Origin: DTDR01 sp964505415
GTDB lineage: Bacteria > Hydrothermota > Tepidihabitantia > Tepidihabitantales > DTDR01
Assembly (NCBI GenBank): GCA_964505415.1
Contig: CAZDHW010000003.1
Location: 33,979 to 97,978 of the forward strand
Reading direction: 5' to 3'
Length of the DNA stretch: 64,000 nucleotides
Shown: positions 8,024 to 16,681 of the stretch, one piece after another
Numbering within the stretch: the first letter of the stretch is position 1
Layout of the letters: the number at the start of each line of letters is the position of its first letter
Translations under genes and position numbers: made by a program
Notes under the pieces: model-generated
What the model saw: the letters and a program-made list of their open reading frames with translations, nothing else
What the model was told of the DNA's origin: nothing
Database searches by the model: none

Positions 8024-9823
8024 ATGGATAAAAAGAAAGCCTATCTTTCATATTTGCTTCTTTCACTCATTGTTTTTTTTAGTATCGGGTGTAAAAATAA
8101 GCCACCAAATAAGATAAAAGAAATTATTGCTCCCCAAAATGCCTATCGGTATGCGGCGGTAGAGATTCAGTTGTCAACTACTGACCCAGAAAAGAATGAT
8201 ATTTTCTATGTAGTTGATTGGGGAGACGGAACCATTGATACGACTGAAGAGAGTTTTGCCAGTGGGGAAACCGCAATTGTTGCCCATCGTTATATTAATG
8301 TTGGTACTTATCAAATTAAAGCGACCGCTAAAGATGATAAGGGGAATTTGCAAAAAGAATGGTCAGCACCAAAATCAATCGAAATTTTACCTAATGAAAA
8401 ACCGACAACGCCGGTAATTAGTTGTGAATATTCTTCGGCGGCTAAAAATGCCTTGTTATATTTTGAAGCTACTGCTACTGATCCGGATGGTGATTCCATT
8501 TCCTTTCAATTTATTTGGGAAAAGGGAAGAAAATCGAATTGGAGTCAATTCGTTCCTTCCGGTGGTAAGATATTAGATACTTACCGCTTTAAAGAACCGA
8601 AGACTTATGATGTAAAAGTAGTTGCCAAAGATAAAAAAGGAGGTCTTTCTGATACTTCTCAGCCATTTACTATTACGGTTTTAGATGAAGGGTATGTGAT
8701 AAGGAAATACCAAACAGCAGAAGAAGATGGTTTCCTCTCTTCTCCCGCGGAGATTGATGTCGCTGGAGAAAAATGTCTGGGTATCGGTTGTTCTGATTAT
8801 GGTTATTTATACTTCTTCAAAATACCTACCTTAAGCGTAAAAACCAAAGAAAATAATTATGTCGGTCTTGCCGCAGATGCCTATTTCCAATGTACCGTTA
8901 CTTGTGATAATTCTTTTGTTTATGCAGTTGAAGATAATGATATTGGCAATCATTTACATATTCTCAATAAATATGACCTTAAAAACTATTGGTATTATCC
9001 GGAACGAAATGAAACTACCCAAATAACCACAGCGGTTTGTGTCTTTGGTCAATATGCTGCTTTTGGTTGTAAAGATACTTTGGTAATTCTTGATGTTAGT
9101 AGCAAATCGGTTCATCGTAAAGTTTATATTGGTGCGGAAATTAATTCAGCGCCGGTAGAAAATAGTCAAGGAGAGATTATTTTTGGTGCCAACGACGGTA
9201 AATTATATAAAGTTACCCTTACGGGTGAAGTTAGCGTTCTTTATGATTTTGGCAATGCCAATCCTTTTGAAAATAATTCCCCCATTCTTGATAACAACAG
9301 GAATATTTATGTTGCTAATAAAAATATTATTATCTCTTTGACACCCAATGGTATTTTAAGATGGTGTGATACTTTAGAAAGTGAGATTGGGCAATTAGCC
9401 ATCGGACCAGACAATTATCTCTATTTCGGTACTGATCAAGGTAAAATTTATGCCCTTTCTTTATCCGATGGAAAAATAAAAGCAAATTATCCAATAACTA
9501 TCGTTGGTGCTAGTTTTCATAGTGCTCCCCTCTTTGCTCAAGATAATATTTTCTATATTTATAATAATGATGATGAAATACTCTATTCCTTAGAAGTATC
9601 TGGTAAAGTAAGATGGTATTGTGATGTTACCGAAGTAGTAGCAAAGACATTAGAAGAACCATCCGAACTTGTTTCTCCGATTATCGGTCCTGACGGTAAT
9701 ATTTATATTGGCGCTTCTGATGGAGTTTATGTGGTACAAGGAAGGGCAACTGGAACACCGTTAACCAATTCACCTTGGCCAAGATGGCGCAGAAATAATT
9801 GGAATACCGGAAGTCTACGATAA
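8024..9823 (+). CDS. Lipoprotein with PKD domains and PQQ-like beta-propeller
   Basis: This 599-residue protein starts at an ATG behind AAGGAGGAAGG and has a lipoprotein signal whose lipobox is SIGC (Cys at 23). Residues about 30-125 form a PKD-like domain (VDWGDGT, then the 'HRYINVGTYQIKATAKD' strand), and about 130-220 form a second (DPDGD, 'YDVKVVAKDKKGG'). From about 225 to the end there are repeated 'S...GxDGxLYKV' and 'SPILDNNRNIYVANKN' type blades, a PQQ-like propeller ending in the typical 'WPRWRRNNWNTG'. Such proteins bind ligands or assemble outer-membrane complexes. It is second in an operon with the three-repeat secreted protein and is followed by a strong terminator. Confidence 0.75.
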   Translation: MDKKKAYLSYLLLSLIVFFSIGCKNKPPNKIKEIIAPQNAYRYAAVEIQLSTTDPEKNDIFYVVDWGDGTIDTTEESFASGETAIVAHRYINVGTYQIKATAKDDKGNLQKEWSAPKSIEILPNEKPTTPVISCEYSSAAKNALLYFEATATDPDGDSISFQFIWEKGRKSNWSQFVPSGGKILDTYRFKEPKTYDVKVVAKDKKGGLSDTSQPFTITVLDEGYVIRKYQTAEEDGFLSSPAEIDVAGEKCLGIGCSDYGYLYFFKIPTLSVKTKENNYVGLAADAYFQCTVTCDNSFVYAVEDNDIGNHLHILNKYDLKNYWYYPERNETTQITTAVCVFGQYAAFGCKDTLVILDVSSKSVHRKVYIGAEINSAPVENSQGEIIFGANDGKLYKVTLTGEVSVLYDFGNANPFENNSPILDNNRNIYVANKNIIISLTPNGILRWCDTLESEIGQLAIGPDNYLYFGTDQGKIYALSLSDGKIKANYPITIVGASFHSAPLFAQDNIFYIYNNDDEILYSLEVSGKVRWYCDVTEVVAKTLEEPSELVSPIIGPDGNIYIGASDGVYVVQGRATGTPLTNSPWPRWRRNNWNTGSLR

Positions 9824-9843
9824 AAGAATTCTTTAAAAGGACA

Positions 9844-9875
9844 GGGAGGAAGTAATTACTTCCTCCCTTTTTCTT
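9844..9875 (+). terminator. Intrinsic terminator between the lipoprotein gene and nadC
   Basis: A perfect inverted repeat with 12-nt arms (GGGAGGAAGTAA and its complement, 9844-9867) is followed by TTTTTCTTTTT. It ends 3-4 nt before the nadC start codon at 9879. It should stop transcription from the 7003 operon. Since I see no convincing promoter downstream, partial read-through may feed nadC. Confidence 0.8.
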
Positions 9876-9878
9876 TTT

Positions 9879-10697
9879 ATGAAAATAGAAAAATTAATTA
9901 AAGAAGCTTTAAAAGAAGATATTGGTAAAAAAGATTTAACCACTTTTTATTTAAAAAATAAGAATAAAATTGTTAAAGCGAAGGCAATTGCTAAAGAAGA
10001 GGGATTACTCTGCGGGATAAAGATTTTTAAAAAAGTCTTTTTAACTTATGATAAAAATATAAAATTCCCCTTTTCTTTAAAGGATGGAAAGGCTTTTAAA
10101 AAAGGAGAAGTTCTTTGTGAAATTGTTGGCAAAGCCGGTTCAATTTTAACTTGTGAGAGAGTGGCTTTGAACTTTTTACAAAGATTATCCGGGATAGCTA
10201 CTTTAACTAATAAATTTGTTAAAAAAATTGAAAAATATAAAGTAAAGATTCTTGATACCCGGAAAACAACCCCCCTTTTAAGAAAGTTAGAAAAATATGC
10301 GGTTAGAATTGGTGGCGGTTATAATCACCGGCTTTCTCTTGATAAAGGGATAATGATTAAAGATAATCATAAAAGAGTTGCTGGTTCATTAGAAAAGGCT
10401 ATTTCCGAGATAAAAAGGATTAAAAGAAAAGTTCCTTTTATCTGTGAAGTGGAAAATTTAGAAGAATTTATTATTGCCCAAAAATTAGGTGTGAGATGGA
10501 TAATGCTTGATAATTTCCCGATTGAAAAAATAAAAGAAGCCGTAAAAATAAGGAAAAAGGGAGTGAAAATAGAAGTCTCGGGAGGAGTAAATTTAGAAAA
10601 TATAGAGAAGATTGCTCAAACTGGTGTTGATTATATTTCTATTGGTAGTCTTACCCATTCGCCGAAGGCAATAGATATCTCTTTAGAAATTGAATAA
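9879..10697 (+). CDS. nadC: Nicotinate-nucleotide pyrophosphorylase (quinolinate phosphoribosyltransferase)
   Basis: NadC condenses quinolinate with PRPP to give nicotinate mononucleotide, CO2 and pyrophosphate in de novo NAD synthesis. The 272-residue length is normal. Family signatures are clear: 'EDIGKKDLTT' near the N-terminus, 'LNFLQRLSGIAT', the substrate-binding 'DTRKTTPLLRKLEKYAV' and 'GGGYNHRLSL', then 'IKDNH', and the barrel-end motifs 'EVSGGV' and 'YISIGSLTHS'. The ATG at 9879 lies just past the terminator T-run with no ribosome site. Its stop codon abuts the ispG start. nadA and nadB are not in the window. Confidence 0.93.
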   Translation: MKIEKLIKEALKEDIGKKDLTTFYLKNKNKIVKAKAIAKEEGLLCGIKIFKKVFLTYDKNIKFPFSLKDGKAFKKGEVLCEIVGKAGSILTCERVALNFLQRLSGIATLTNKFVKKIEKYKVKILDTRKTTPLLRKLEKYAVRIGGGYNHRLSLDKGIMIKDNHKRVAGSLEKAISEIKRIKRKVPFICEVENLEEFIIAQKLGVRWIMLDNFPIEKIKEAVKIRKKGVKIEVSGGVNLENIEKIAQTGVDYISIGSLTHSPKAIDISLEIE

Positions 10698-11756
10698 ATG
10701 AGAAATAAAAGAATTGTTAAAATCGGTGACAAATTAATTGGCGGTGAAGAAAAAATTTTGGTTCAATCAATGACCAAATGTAAAAGTGAGGATTATTTAA
10801 GCCTTATAAGAGAATTAAAAAAATTAGAAAAAATAGGTTGTGAAATCTGTCGGATCGCAGTAAAAACTGACAAAGCAATAGAAAATCTAAAAAAGATAAA
10901 AGAAGAAAAGATTGTTAAAATACCTTTGGTGGCAGATATTCATTTTGATTATCGTTTGGCAATAAAGGCGATGAAAGCGAAAGTTGATAAAATTAGAATA
11001 AATCCTTTCAATATTAAAAAAGAGAAAGAGATAAAAGAAATTATTAAAGTAGCTAAAGATTTTAAAATTCCAATACGAATTGGTTTAAATGCCGGCGGAA
11101 TAAGGGAAAGAGATGTTGCTATTGAAGAGACTATTTTAAAAAAATTAGAAGAGACGGTTAGACTTTTTGAAAGTGAAAAATTTTATGATATTGTCCTTTC
11201 GGCAAAAGTGAGTGACCCCCAAAAATTGATAATTATTTATGAAGAAATTGACAAAAAGTACCCTTATCCAATTCACTTAGGACTAACTGAAACTGGTTTA
11301 CCCTTTGAAGGGGGAATAAGAAGCGCTGTGAGTATGGGGATTTTATTACACAAAGGAATTGGCGATACGATAAGGGTTTCCCTTACCGGTGACAGTACTT
11401 TAGAAGTTCTTGCTGGTTATGAGATTTTATCTTCCTTAGGATTAAGGGATGATTTGCCGATGATTATTTCTTGTCCAACCTGTGGCCGGTGTGAAGTCAA
11501 TTTAGAAAAGATAGTTAAAGAGATAAAAAGGGAAATTTATAAATTAAATATAAAAAAGAAAGTAAAAATTGCGGTGATGGGTTGTGAAGTTAATGGTCCA
11601 GGTGAAGCCAGTCATGCCGATTACGGTATTGCTTTTGGGAAAAATTCCGGTATAATCTTTGTTAAAGGAAAAATTGTTAAGAAAGAAAAATTGGAAAATA
11701 TTATTAAAGAATTTTTAACATTTATTTTAAAGGAGGAAAAGAATGGCAAAGATTAA
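10698..11756 (+). CDS. ispG: 4-hydroxy-3-methylbut-2-en-1-yl diphosphate synthase
   Basis: IspG (GcpE) reduces the cyclic MEcPP intermediate to HMBPP in the MEP isoprenoid pathway, using a [4Fe-4S] cluster. The 352-residue length fits the short bacterial form. The N-terminal barrel shows 'VQSMTKCKSEDY', 'PLVADIHFDYRLA', 'RINPFNI' and 'IRIGLNAGG'. The cluster domain has 'SCPTCGRCE' and 'GCEVNGPGEA', which supply the three Cys and the Glu ligand. The start codon directly follows the nadC stop, and the 3' end overlaps nrdJ by 14 nt, so the three genes are one operon. The electron donor is probably ferredoxin or flavodoxin; candidates for both lie elsewhere in this window. Confidence 0.95.
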   Translation: MRNKRIVKIGDKLIGGEEKILVQSMTKCKSEDYLSLIRELKKLEKIGCEICRIAVKTDKAIENLKKIKEEKIVKIPLVADIHFDYRLAIKAMKAKVDKIRINPFNIKKEKEIKEIIKVAKDFKIPIRIGLNAGGIRERDVAIEETILKKLEETVRLFESEKFYDIVLSAKVSDPQKLIIIYEEIDKKYPYPIHLGLTETGLPFEGGIRSAVSMGILLHKGIGDTIRVSLTGDSTLEVLAGYEILSSLGLRDDLPMIISCPTCGRCEVNLEKIVKEIKREIYKLNIKKKVKIAVMGCEVNGPGEASHADYGIAFGKNSGIIFVKGKIVKKEKLENIIKEFLTFILKEEKNGKD

Positions 11757-13839
11757 AGAGGTAATTAAAAGGGATGGCAGAATAGTTCCTTTTGAATTAG
11801 AAAAGATTGAAAAAGCAATTGAGAAGGCATTAATTGCCACTAATAATTATCAAGCAGGCTTGGCAAGAAGATTAGCCGAAAAGGTTTTGGTTATTTTGGA
11901 AAAAGATTTTGAAAAAGGTCTTCCTCAGGTTGAAGATATTCAAGACCGGGTAGAAAAGGTATTGATTGAGGAAGGTTATGCTGAGACGGCTAAGGCTTAT
12001 ATTTTATATCGAAAGGAAAGAGAAAAATTAAGGGAGATAAAAACCTTTTTAGGCGTTAAAGATGATTTAAAATTAAAATTAAACGCCATTACTGTTTTGA
12101 GGAATCGTTATCTTTTAAAAAATGAAGAAGGGGAAATAATAGAGACACCAAAGGAACTTTTTTATCGAGTAGCAAAGGCGATTGGTGAGGTTGACAAATT
12201 ATATAAAGAGGATGAGAAAAAGACAATCGACCAATTTTTTATGATGATGAGGGAGTTGAAATTTTTACCCAATTCGCCAACTTTGATGAATGCTGGAACT
12301 GAACTGGGCCAACTTTCGGCTTGTTTTGTTTTACCGATTGAAGATTCTATGTATAGTATTTTTGAAACATTAAAAAATATGGCTTTAATCCATCAATCGG
12401 GTGGGGGAACCGGCTTTTCTTTTTCCAAGATAAGACCAAAAGGCGACATTGTAAAATCAACAAAAGGAATTGCCAGTGGTCCAGTTTCCTTTATGAAAGT
12501 TTATGATGCGGCTACGGAAGTAGTAAAACAAGGAGGAAAACGCCGAGGTGCTAATATGGGAATTTTAATTTATAACCATCCGGATATTTTGGAATTCATT
12601 ACTGCTAAAGCTAAGGAAGGAGTTTTAACTAATTTCAATATTTCGGTGGCAGTAAGTGATGAATTTATGGAAAAGGTATTAAAAAATGAAGAATACGATT
12701 TAATCAATCCGAGAAACAACCTTGCGGTTGGTCGGCTAAAAGCTAAAAATGTTTTCGATTTGATTGTTACCCAAGCTTGGTCAACAGGTGATCCGGGATT
12801 AATCTTTATTGACGAGATAAACCGTCATAATCCGACACCCGCTTTAGGAAAGATTGAAGCCACTAATCCTTGCGGTGAACAACCACTTCTACCTTACGAA
12901 TCTTGCAATCTTGGTTCAATAAATTTGGCAAAATTGGTAAAATATAAAAATGGTGAACCTTATTTCGATTGGGAAGAATTTAGAGATTTAATCCATTTAG
13001 CGGTTCATTTTTTAGATAATGTGATTGATGCCAATAAATATCCGTTAAAAGAGATTGAAGAAGTTACTAAAGGAAATAGAAAAATTGGTTTGGGAATAAT
13101 GGGTTTTGCTGATATGTTAATAAAACTAAGAATTCCTTACGATAGCGAAGAGGCAATATTGTGGGCAGAAAAAATCGGTAAATTTTTAACTGAAGAGGCC
13201 AGAAGAAAATCGGTAGCAATCGGATTAAAAAGGGGTTCCTTTCCCAATTTTCAAAAAAGTATTTATTATAATAAATATCCTGCCTTAAGAAACGCCACGG
13301 TTACTACTATCGCTCCCACTGGTACTTTAAGCATTATTGCCGGCTGTTCCAGTGGAATTGAACCTATTTTTGCCTTGTCCTATATCCGGCAAGTTATGGG
13401 AGGCATAAGATTATTTGAAATCCAGGAAGATTTTGAAAGGATATTAAAAGAAAGAAATCTCTATTCAAACGAATTGATAAAAGAGATTTCTCAAGTTGGT
13501 TCCATAAGAGATTTTAAAAATCTGCCGGAAGATATAAAAAAAATCTTCGTTACCGCAATGGATATTTCGCCAATTTTTCAAGTAAAAATTCAAGCTGCCT
13601 TTCAAAAGTATATTGATAATGCAGTTTCTAAGACAGTAAATTTGCCACCCCAAGCAAGCTTAGAGGATGTGCGAGAAGTTTTTTTGACTGCCTGGCAATT
13701 GAAGTGCAAAGGAATTACTGTTTTTCGTTACGGAAGCAAAAAAGAACAAGTTTTCTATATTGCTCAACCCGAAACTGGTTTTTTAACTATTCCCGAAGAT
13801 TATTCTGGTCCTTGTCCCAGCGGTGATTGTGTGAGCTAA
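11743..13839 (+). CDS. nrdJ: Adenosylcobalamin-dependent (class II) ribonucleotide reductase
   Basis: This enzyme reduces ribonucleotides to deoxyribonucleotides using an AdoCbl-generated thiyl radical, with or without oxygen. The 698-residue protein begins with an ATP-cone domain (residues 1-95: 'VIKRDGRIVPFE', 'VLIEEGY...AYILYR') for overall activity control. The catalytic barrel shows 'LPNSPTLMNAG', 'LSACFVLPIEDSM', 'HQSGGGTGFSFS', 'NPCGEQPLLPYESCNLGSI' and 'APTGTLSIIAG'. The C-terminus ends 'GPCPSGDCVS', keeping a Cys pair that could shuttle reducing equivalents, but it lacks the longer zinc-ribbon tail of many class II enzymes. The ATG sits inside the ispG end behind AAAGGAGGAAAAG. The protein implies a cobalamin supply, for which no genes are visible here. 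Confidence 0.93.
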   Translation: MAKIKEVIKRDGRIVPFELEKIEKAIEKALIATNNYQAGLARRLAEKVLVILEKDFEKGLPQVEDIQDRVEKVLIEEGYAETAKAYILYRKEREKLREIKTFLGVKDDLKLKLNAITVLRNRYLLKNEEGEIIETPKELFYRVAKAIGEVDKLYKEDEKKTIDQFFMMMRELKFLPNSPTLMNAGTELGQLSACFVLPIEDSMYSIFETLKNMALIHQSGGGTGFSFSKIRPKGDIVKSTKGIASGPVSFMKVYDAATEVVKQGGKRRGANMGILIYNHPDILEFITAKAKEGVLTNFNISVAVSDEFMEKVLKNEEYDLINPRNNLAVGRLKAKNVFDLIVTQAWSTGDPGLIFIDEINRHNPTPALGKIEATNPCGEQPLLPYESCNLGSINLAKLVKYKNGEPYFDWEEFRDLIHLAVHFLDNVIDANKYPLKEIEEVTKGNRKIGLGIMGFADMLIKLRIPYDSEEAILWAEKIGKFLTEEARRKSVAIGLKRGSFPNFQKSIYYNKYPALRNATVTTIAPTGTLSIIAGCSSGIEPIFALSYIRQVMGGIRLFEIQEDFERILKERNLYSNELIKEISQVGSIRDFKNLPEDIKKIFVTAMDISPIFQVKIQAAFQKYIDNAVSKTVNLPPQASLEDVREVFLTAWQLKCKGITVFRYGSKKEQVFYIAQPETGFLTIPEDYSGPCPSGDCVS

Positions 13840-14168
13840 TTTTTGGGAAATTTTAGCAAAGCTTTTATAGCAATAATAATTGTCGTATAAAATATTGAGA
13901 AGATCAAACTGATAAGCCATTCTTTTTTTATTTCTTTCTTAGAAAAAAAATTTAAACTTCCTTTAAAAAGTAGAAGAATACCTAATAGATTTGTTAACCA
14001 ATAAAAAATGATTGTTGCTAAAAAGAAAAATTTTTTATTTATTAAAGAAAACAAAAAACCAAAGAAATAGGCAATAGGAAGATTAATGAAAGCATCATTC
14101 CAAAAAGAAAAAGGGGATAAAAGATAGCCAATAAAAGCTAATAAACTACCTTTAATTTTTCTATTCAA
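13836..14168 (-). CDS. Small polytopic membrane protein, unknown function
   Basis: This 110-residue protein has three to four hydrophobic helices (about 6-22, 30-45, 47-68, 83-103) and the motif 'SPFSFWNDAFINLPIAY'. I do not know a function. The apparent start is a TTG at 14168 without a clear ribosome site, 12 nt past the mature 3' end of the tmRNA on the same strand, so it may be read from the ssrA promoter. Its last 4 nt overlap the convergent nrdJ stop. It is probably real because the frame is intact and membrane-like, but the start is uncertain. Confidence 0.5.
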   Translation of the reverse strand: MNRKIKGSLLAFIGYLLSPFSFWNDAFINLPIAYFFGFLFSLINKKFFFLATIIFYWLTNLLGILLLFKGSLNFFSKKEIKKEWLISLIFSIFYTTIIIAIKALLKFPKN

Positions 14169-14179
14169 AAATTTCTTTA

Positions 14180-14533
14180 TGGAGGCGGCGGGAATCGAAC
14201 CCGCGTCCGGAGTGTTTCGGGTTTAGGCTCTACATGGTTAGTCGGTTTATTTTTCTCGCAAGGTTCTTCGCCAACCGACAGGCAGAACCTTGCCAGTTGC
14301 CTTTTAAGATCCGGTCTTCCTTCGGCAACTAAAAGAAGACCTTAAGCATCCATTTTTAACCTCAACTTAGGTCGGATGCGAACCTAAGCGAGGCTGCTGC
14401 TTTTAATTAAGCAGCAAGGGCGTAACTACCAGTGTTGGCAGTTGTTTTTTCCTCTATTTTTTACGGTAAAATAGAGGAAAACCGCCATGCTCCTAAACCC
14501 TGCCATCACCCCGTCGAAACCCATTTCGCCCCC
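14180..14533 (-). ncRNA. ssrA: Transfer-messenger RNA (tmRNA)
   Basis: The 354-nt gene has the classic tmRNA ends. The 5' GGGGGCG pairs with 3' CGCCUCC as a 7-bp acceptor stem, the 5' end continues 'AAATGGGTTTCGACGGG', and the 3' side has a T-arm with GGTTCGATTCC. The discriminator A is followed by UAA, not CCA, so the CCA end must be added by a nucleotidyltransferase. The one-piece resume frame (14439 to 14407) encodes ANTGSYALAA and a UAA stop, close to the Escherichia coli tag ANDENYALAA. tmRNA with SmpB rescues stalled ribosomes and tags the product for ClpXP-type proteolysis. smpB is not in the window. Confidence 0.95.
14407..14439 (-). other. ssrA: tmRNA proteolysis-tag reading frame
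   Basis: Read on the minus strand from 14439, the codons GCC AAC ACT GGT AGT TAC GCC CTT GCT GCT are followed by TAA. They give the tag ANTGSYALAA. The terminal YALAA is the part recognised by ClpX and ClpA in other bacteria. Confidence 0.9.
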
Positions 14534-14542
14534 ATATTTATA

Positions 14543-14571
14543 AATATAATTAAAATTAAAAAAAATGTCAA
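14543..14571 (-). promoter_or_regulatory. Promoter of ssrA
   Basis: On the minus strand TTGACA (14571-14566) and TATATT (14548-14543) are 17 nt apart. Transcription should start around 14536, only about 3 nt before the mature tmRNA 5' end. It lies just past the stop of the membrane-module operon, so ssrA need not depend on that operon. Confidence 0.65.
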
Positions 14572-14578
14572 TAAAAAA

Positions 14579-15202
14579 CTATTTAATAATACCGAGCCAA
14601 TCCCTTAAAAGAAAAGTGAGCCGGCCAATTAACAATGATATTCTTGCCATTACCGTATAACCAAAAGAGGCACCAAAACCAAGCATTATAAAAATAATAC
14701 CTGAATAGGCAAGATGTTTTAAAACTCCTTTTCTTTCGGTAGAAAAAAAGAAATAGATGATGGTAGAAATAACGCCAAAAAAGATGATTATTGAAGAAAT
14801 ACCATTAAAGATATTAGTAAAATTACTTCTTTGTAAAATTGTGGCTTTAGCCTGTTCAATAATAGCGGCTTCAATTGTTCGGGGAATAGCTGCTCCCGCA
14901 CCATAACCAATAACAAAGGCAATAGGAATTCTTACCAACCAAGATAAGCGAGGGATAAACCGGGTAAAATATAAGGCACCGATAAAGGCAAATATCAAAA
15001 GATATAGTTTTTCACCTTTTGATAGGGGGTTTATTAAACTGGGAACAATAATGCGATGCCAATAAAAAGTGATTGCGTAGCCATTGGTAATTCCTATAAA
15101 AAGATGTTCACAAAAGCGATAAAAAGGATTATCTTTATAAAGAAAGGAAAATATTCCCAAAGTTAATAAAGCCGCAATCCATACCCAAATATCAGTGCTC
15201 AC
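14579..15202 (-). CDS. Membrane module protein D (polytopic, uncharacterised)
   Basis: This 207-residue protein has about six hydrophobic helices (roughly 5-20, 35-50, 65-85, 88-107, 132-153, 165-190). The motif 'YRFCEHLFIGITNGYAI' lies near the N-terminus and 'PIAFVIGYGAGAAIPRTIEA' in the middle. I do not recognise a named family. It is the last of four genes that overlap end to start (4 nt with its upstream neighbour), which argues for a stoichiometric complex with the three proteins encoded at 15199-17751. The conserved-looking cytoplasmic or periplasmic loop around residues 108-128 is the only sizeable soluble part. It could form the membrane core together with protein B. Confidence 0.7.
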   Translation of the reverse strand: MSTDIWVWIAALLTLGIFSFLYKDNPFYRFCEHLFIGITNGYAITFYWHRIIVPSLINPLSKGEKLYLLIFAFIGALYFTRFIPRLSWLVRIPIAFVIGYGAGAAIPRTIEAAIIEQAKATILQRSNFTNIFNGISSIIIFFGVISTIIYFFFSTERKGVLKHLAYSGIIFIMLGFGASFGYTVMARISLLIGRLTFLLRDWLGIIK

Positions 15203-16053
15203 TTTTTCTTTTTATAAAAATAGATAAAATTACCTAAAATGATTAATAAAATTATGGTAAGATGGGCGGTAGTCTGAGCAGACATTGCTTCGGTTGCTTT
15301 TCTTCTTCCTTTTATTTTGAAATTTTCTTCCACCAATTCTTCGTATTCAGCACCACCACGCATACCGGCAAGCAGTCCAGTTAATTGTCCAGAATTTAAA
15401 TAGGGATAATAATCAGCGGCGGAAACCGCAGTAAAGCCGGCGCCAACTTTTACCCCAAAAGTAGTTTGGGCATAAGTGACATACCACATTGGTATTGCCG
15501 AACCAGAAATAGAAACAACGATACCGACATCCCGATAGTTTTTTATTTCTTTTAATAAGGGAAGGGTATCAGTCCTATTTCCATAATAATCCACGGGAAA
15601 GACCTTAGTAATACTTTCGCCCATTCCTAATAAAGGCACTAAGGGCGGTGTTTGCCAACCTAAAAAGACATAATCTCTTCCGTAAATAATGCTATCTTCA
15701 TTATTAATTGCCTTTTCATTAAACTCTTTGGTTACTACTCTTAAGGCATCTTCCGCCAATCCCAAACCTAATAAGGTTAATGTTAAAACCCCCACTTTTA
15801 TTTTTCTACAAAAAGCATGCCTTAATAAGGCAATAGTCATTGGTTGTAATTCGGCTTCCGTATCCGGAGTATAGTCAACAGAAATTAATAAGGCTTTATC
15901 TTTTGGTATCTTATCGATATAGTCAAATAAACTTTTTACTGGTTTCATTGGCAATGGTTTTAATTTAAAAGGTTTTAAAAGGGGGATAACGATTACTAAG
16001 GTTAAAATCAGATAGATATATTTTCTACTTACCGCCAAGCCAACCCCTTTCAA
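15199..16053 (-). CDS. Membrane module protein C (bitopic alpha/beta domain, uncharacterised)
   Basis: This 284-residue protein has one membrane helix at each end (about 9-26 and 262-279), with a soluble domain of some 230 residues between. The domain shows 'KALLISVDYTPDTEAE', 'RDYVFLGWQ', 'VSISGSAIPMWYV', 'VGAGFTAVSAADYYPYL' and 'TGLLAGMRGGAEYEEL', a pattern of alternating strands and helices. No catalytic signature is obvious and I cannot name the family. It overlaps protein B by 29 nt and protein D by 4 nt. The two-anchor layout is shared with protein A, so A and C may be partner subunits that sit on the same membrane face. Confidence 0.7.
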   Translation of the reverse strand: MKGVGLAVSRKYIYLILTLVIVIPLLKPFKLKPLPMKPVKSLFDYIDKIPKDKALLISVDYTPDTEAELQPMTIALLRHAFCRKIKVGVLTLTLLGLGLAEDALRVVTKEFNEKAINNEDSIIYGRDYVFLGWQTPPLVPLLGMGESITKVFPVDYYGNRTDTLPLLKEIKNYRDVGIVVSISGSAIPMWYVTYAQTTFGVKVGAGFTAVSAADYYPYLNSGQLTGLLAGMRGGAEYEELVEENFKIKGRRKATEAMSAQTTAHLTIILLIILGNFIYFYKKKK

Positions 16054-16681
16054 TACCTAAAAGAATTTTTAACGATGTTGATAAGACACCTAAGGTAATA
16101 CCGAATAACATTCCCCTTTTGGCAGCGGTATTAGGTACATCTAATATCCATTCGGAAATATAAAGAAGTTTTGGTAGCAGTCGGGCTATTGGTGGGACAC
16201 TGGCAAGCATCACAATGAAAGCAGCTATTAATAACAAAACTGCTTCAAAATTTCTTGCCCGAAAAGCCCGAAAGGCAGCGGAGGCCATAAAATAGGCAAG
16301 CAAAGAAAACATTGTTGCTCCTAAGGGAATTGCCATATTCACATAAATTGTTTGAATATCAAAATTGAATTTACCAATCTGCATCTTAATTAATCCCTTT
16401 CCATCAATACCTCCAAAAAGACCAATAAAAGCAGTTAAAAAAAGACTGATTAAAGTAACATAACTATACTTAAAAAATTCCCTTTTTCTCTTTATTTTTT
16501 CTAAATGGTGACGGATAATACTGCCAACACCTAAAGCCAAAGAGAAGGCAAAAATTATTCTCAAAGCGGTATTTCGCCATTCATTATCAAAATCTTGAAT
16601 AATCTTATGGGGAACATAATAGGCAACCATTCCCATTATTCCCATTATTAAACAGATAACCAAAGGTAGTTTTACTTTCAT
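16025..16681 (-). CDS. Membrane module protein B (polytopic, uncharacterised)
   Basis: This 218-residue protein has about six hydrophobic segments (roughly 5-23, 38-57, 73-92, 109-133, 145-167, 189-209). A charged loop 'HHLEKIKRKREFFKYS' follows the second helix and probably faces the cytoplasm. I do not recognise a family. It overlaps protein A by 4 nt (an ATGA junction) and protein C by 29 nt, which implies coupled translation. A channel or scaffold role in the four-gene module is a guess from topology alone. Confidence 0.7.
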   Translation of the reverse strand: MKVKLPLVICLIMGIMGMVAYYVPHKIIQDFDNEWRNTALRIIFAFSLALGVGSIIRHHLEKIKRKREFFKYSYVTLISLFLTAFIGLFGGIDGKGLIKMQIGKFNFDIQTIYVNMAIPLGATMFSLLAYFMASAAFRAFRARNFEAVLLLIAAFIVMLASVPPIARLLPKLLYISEWILDVPNTAAKRGMLFGITLGVLSTSLKILLGIERGWLGGK

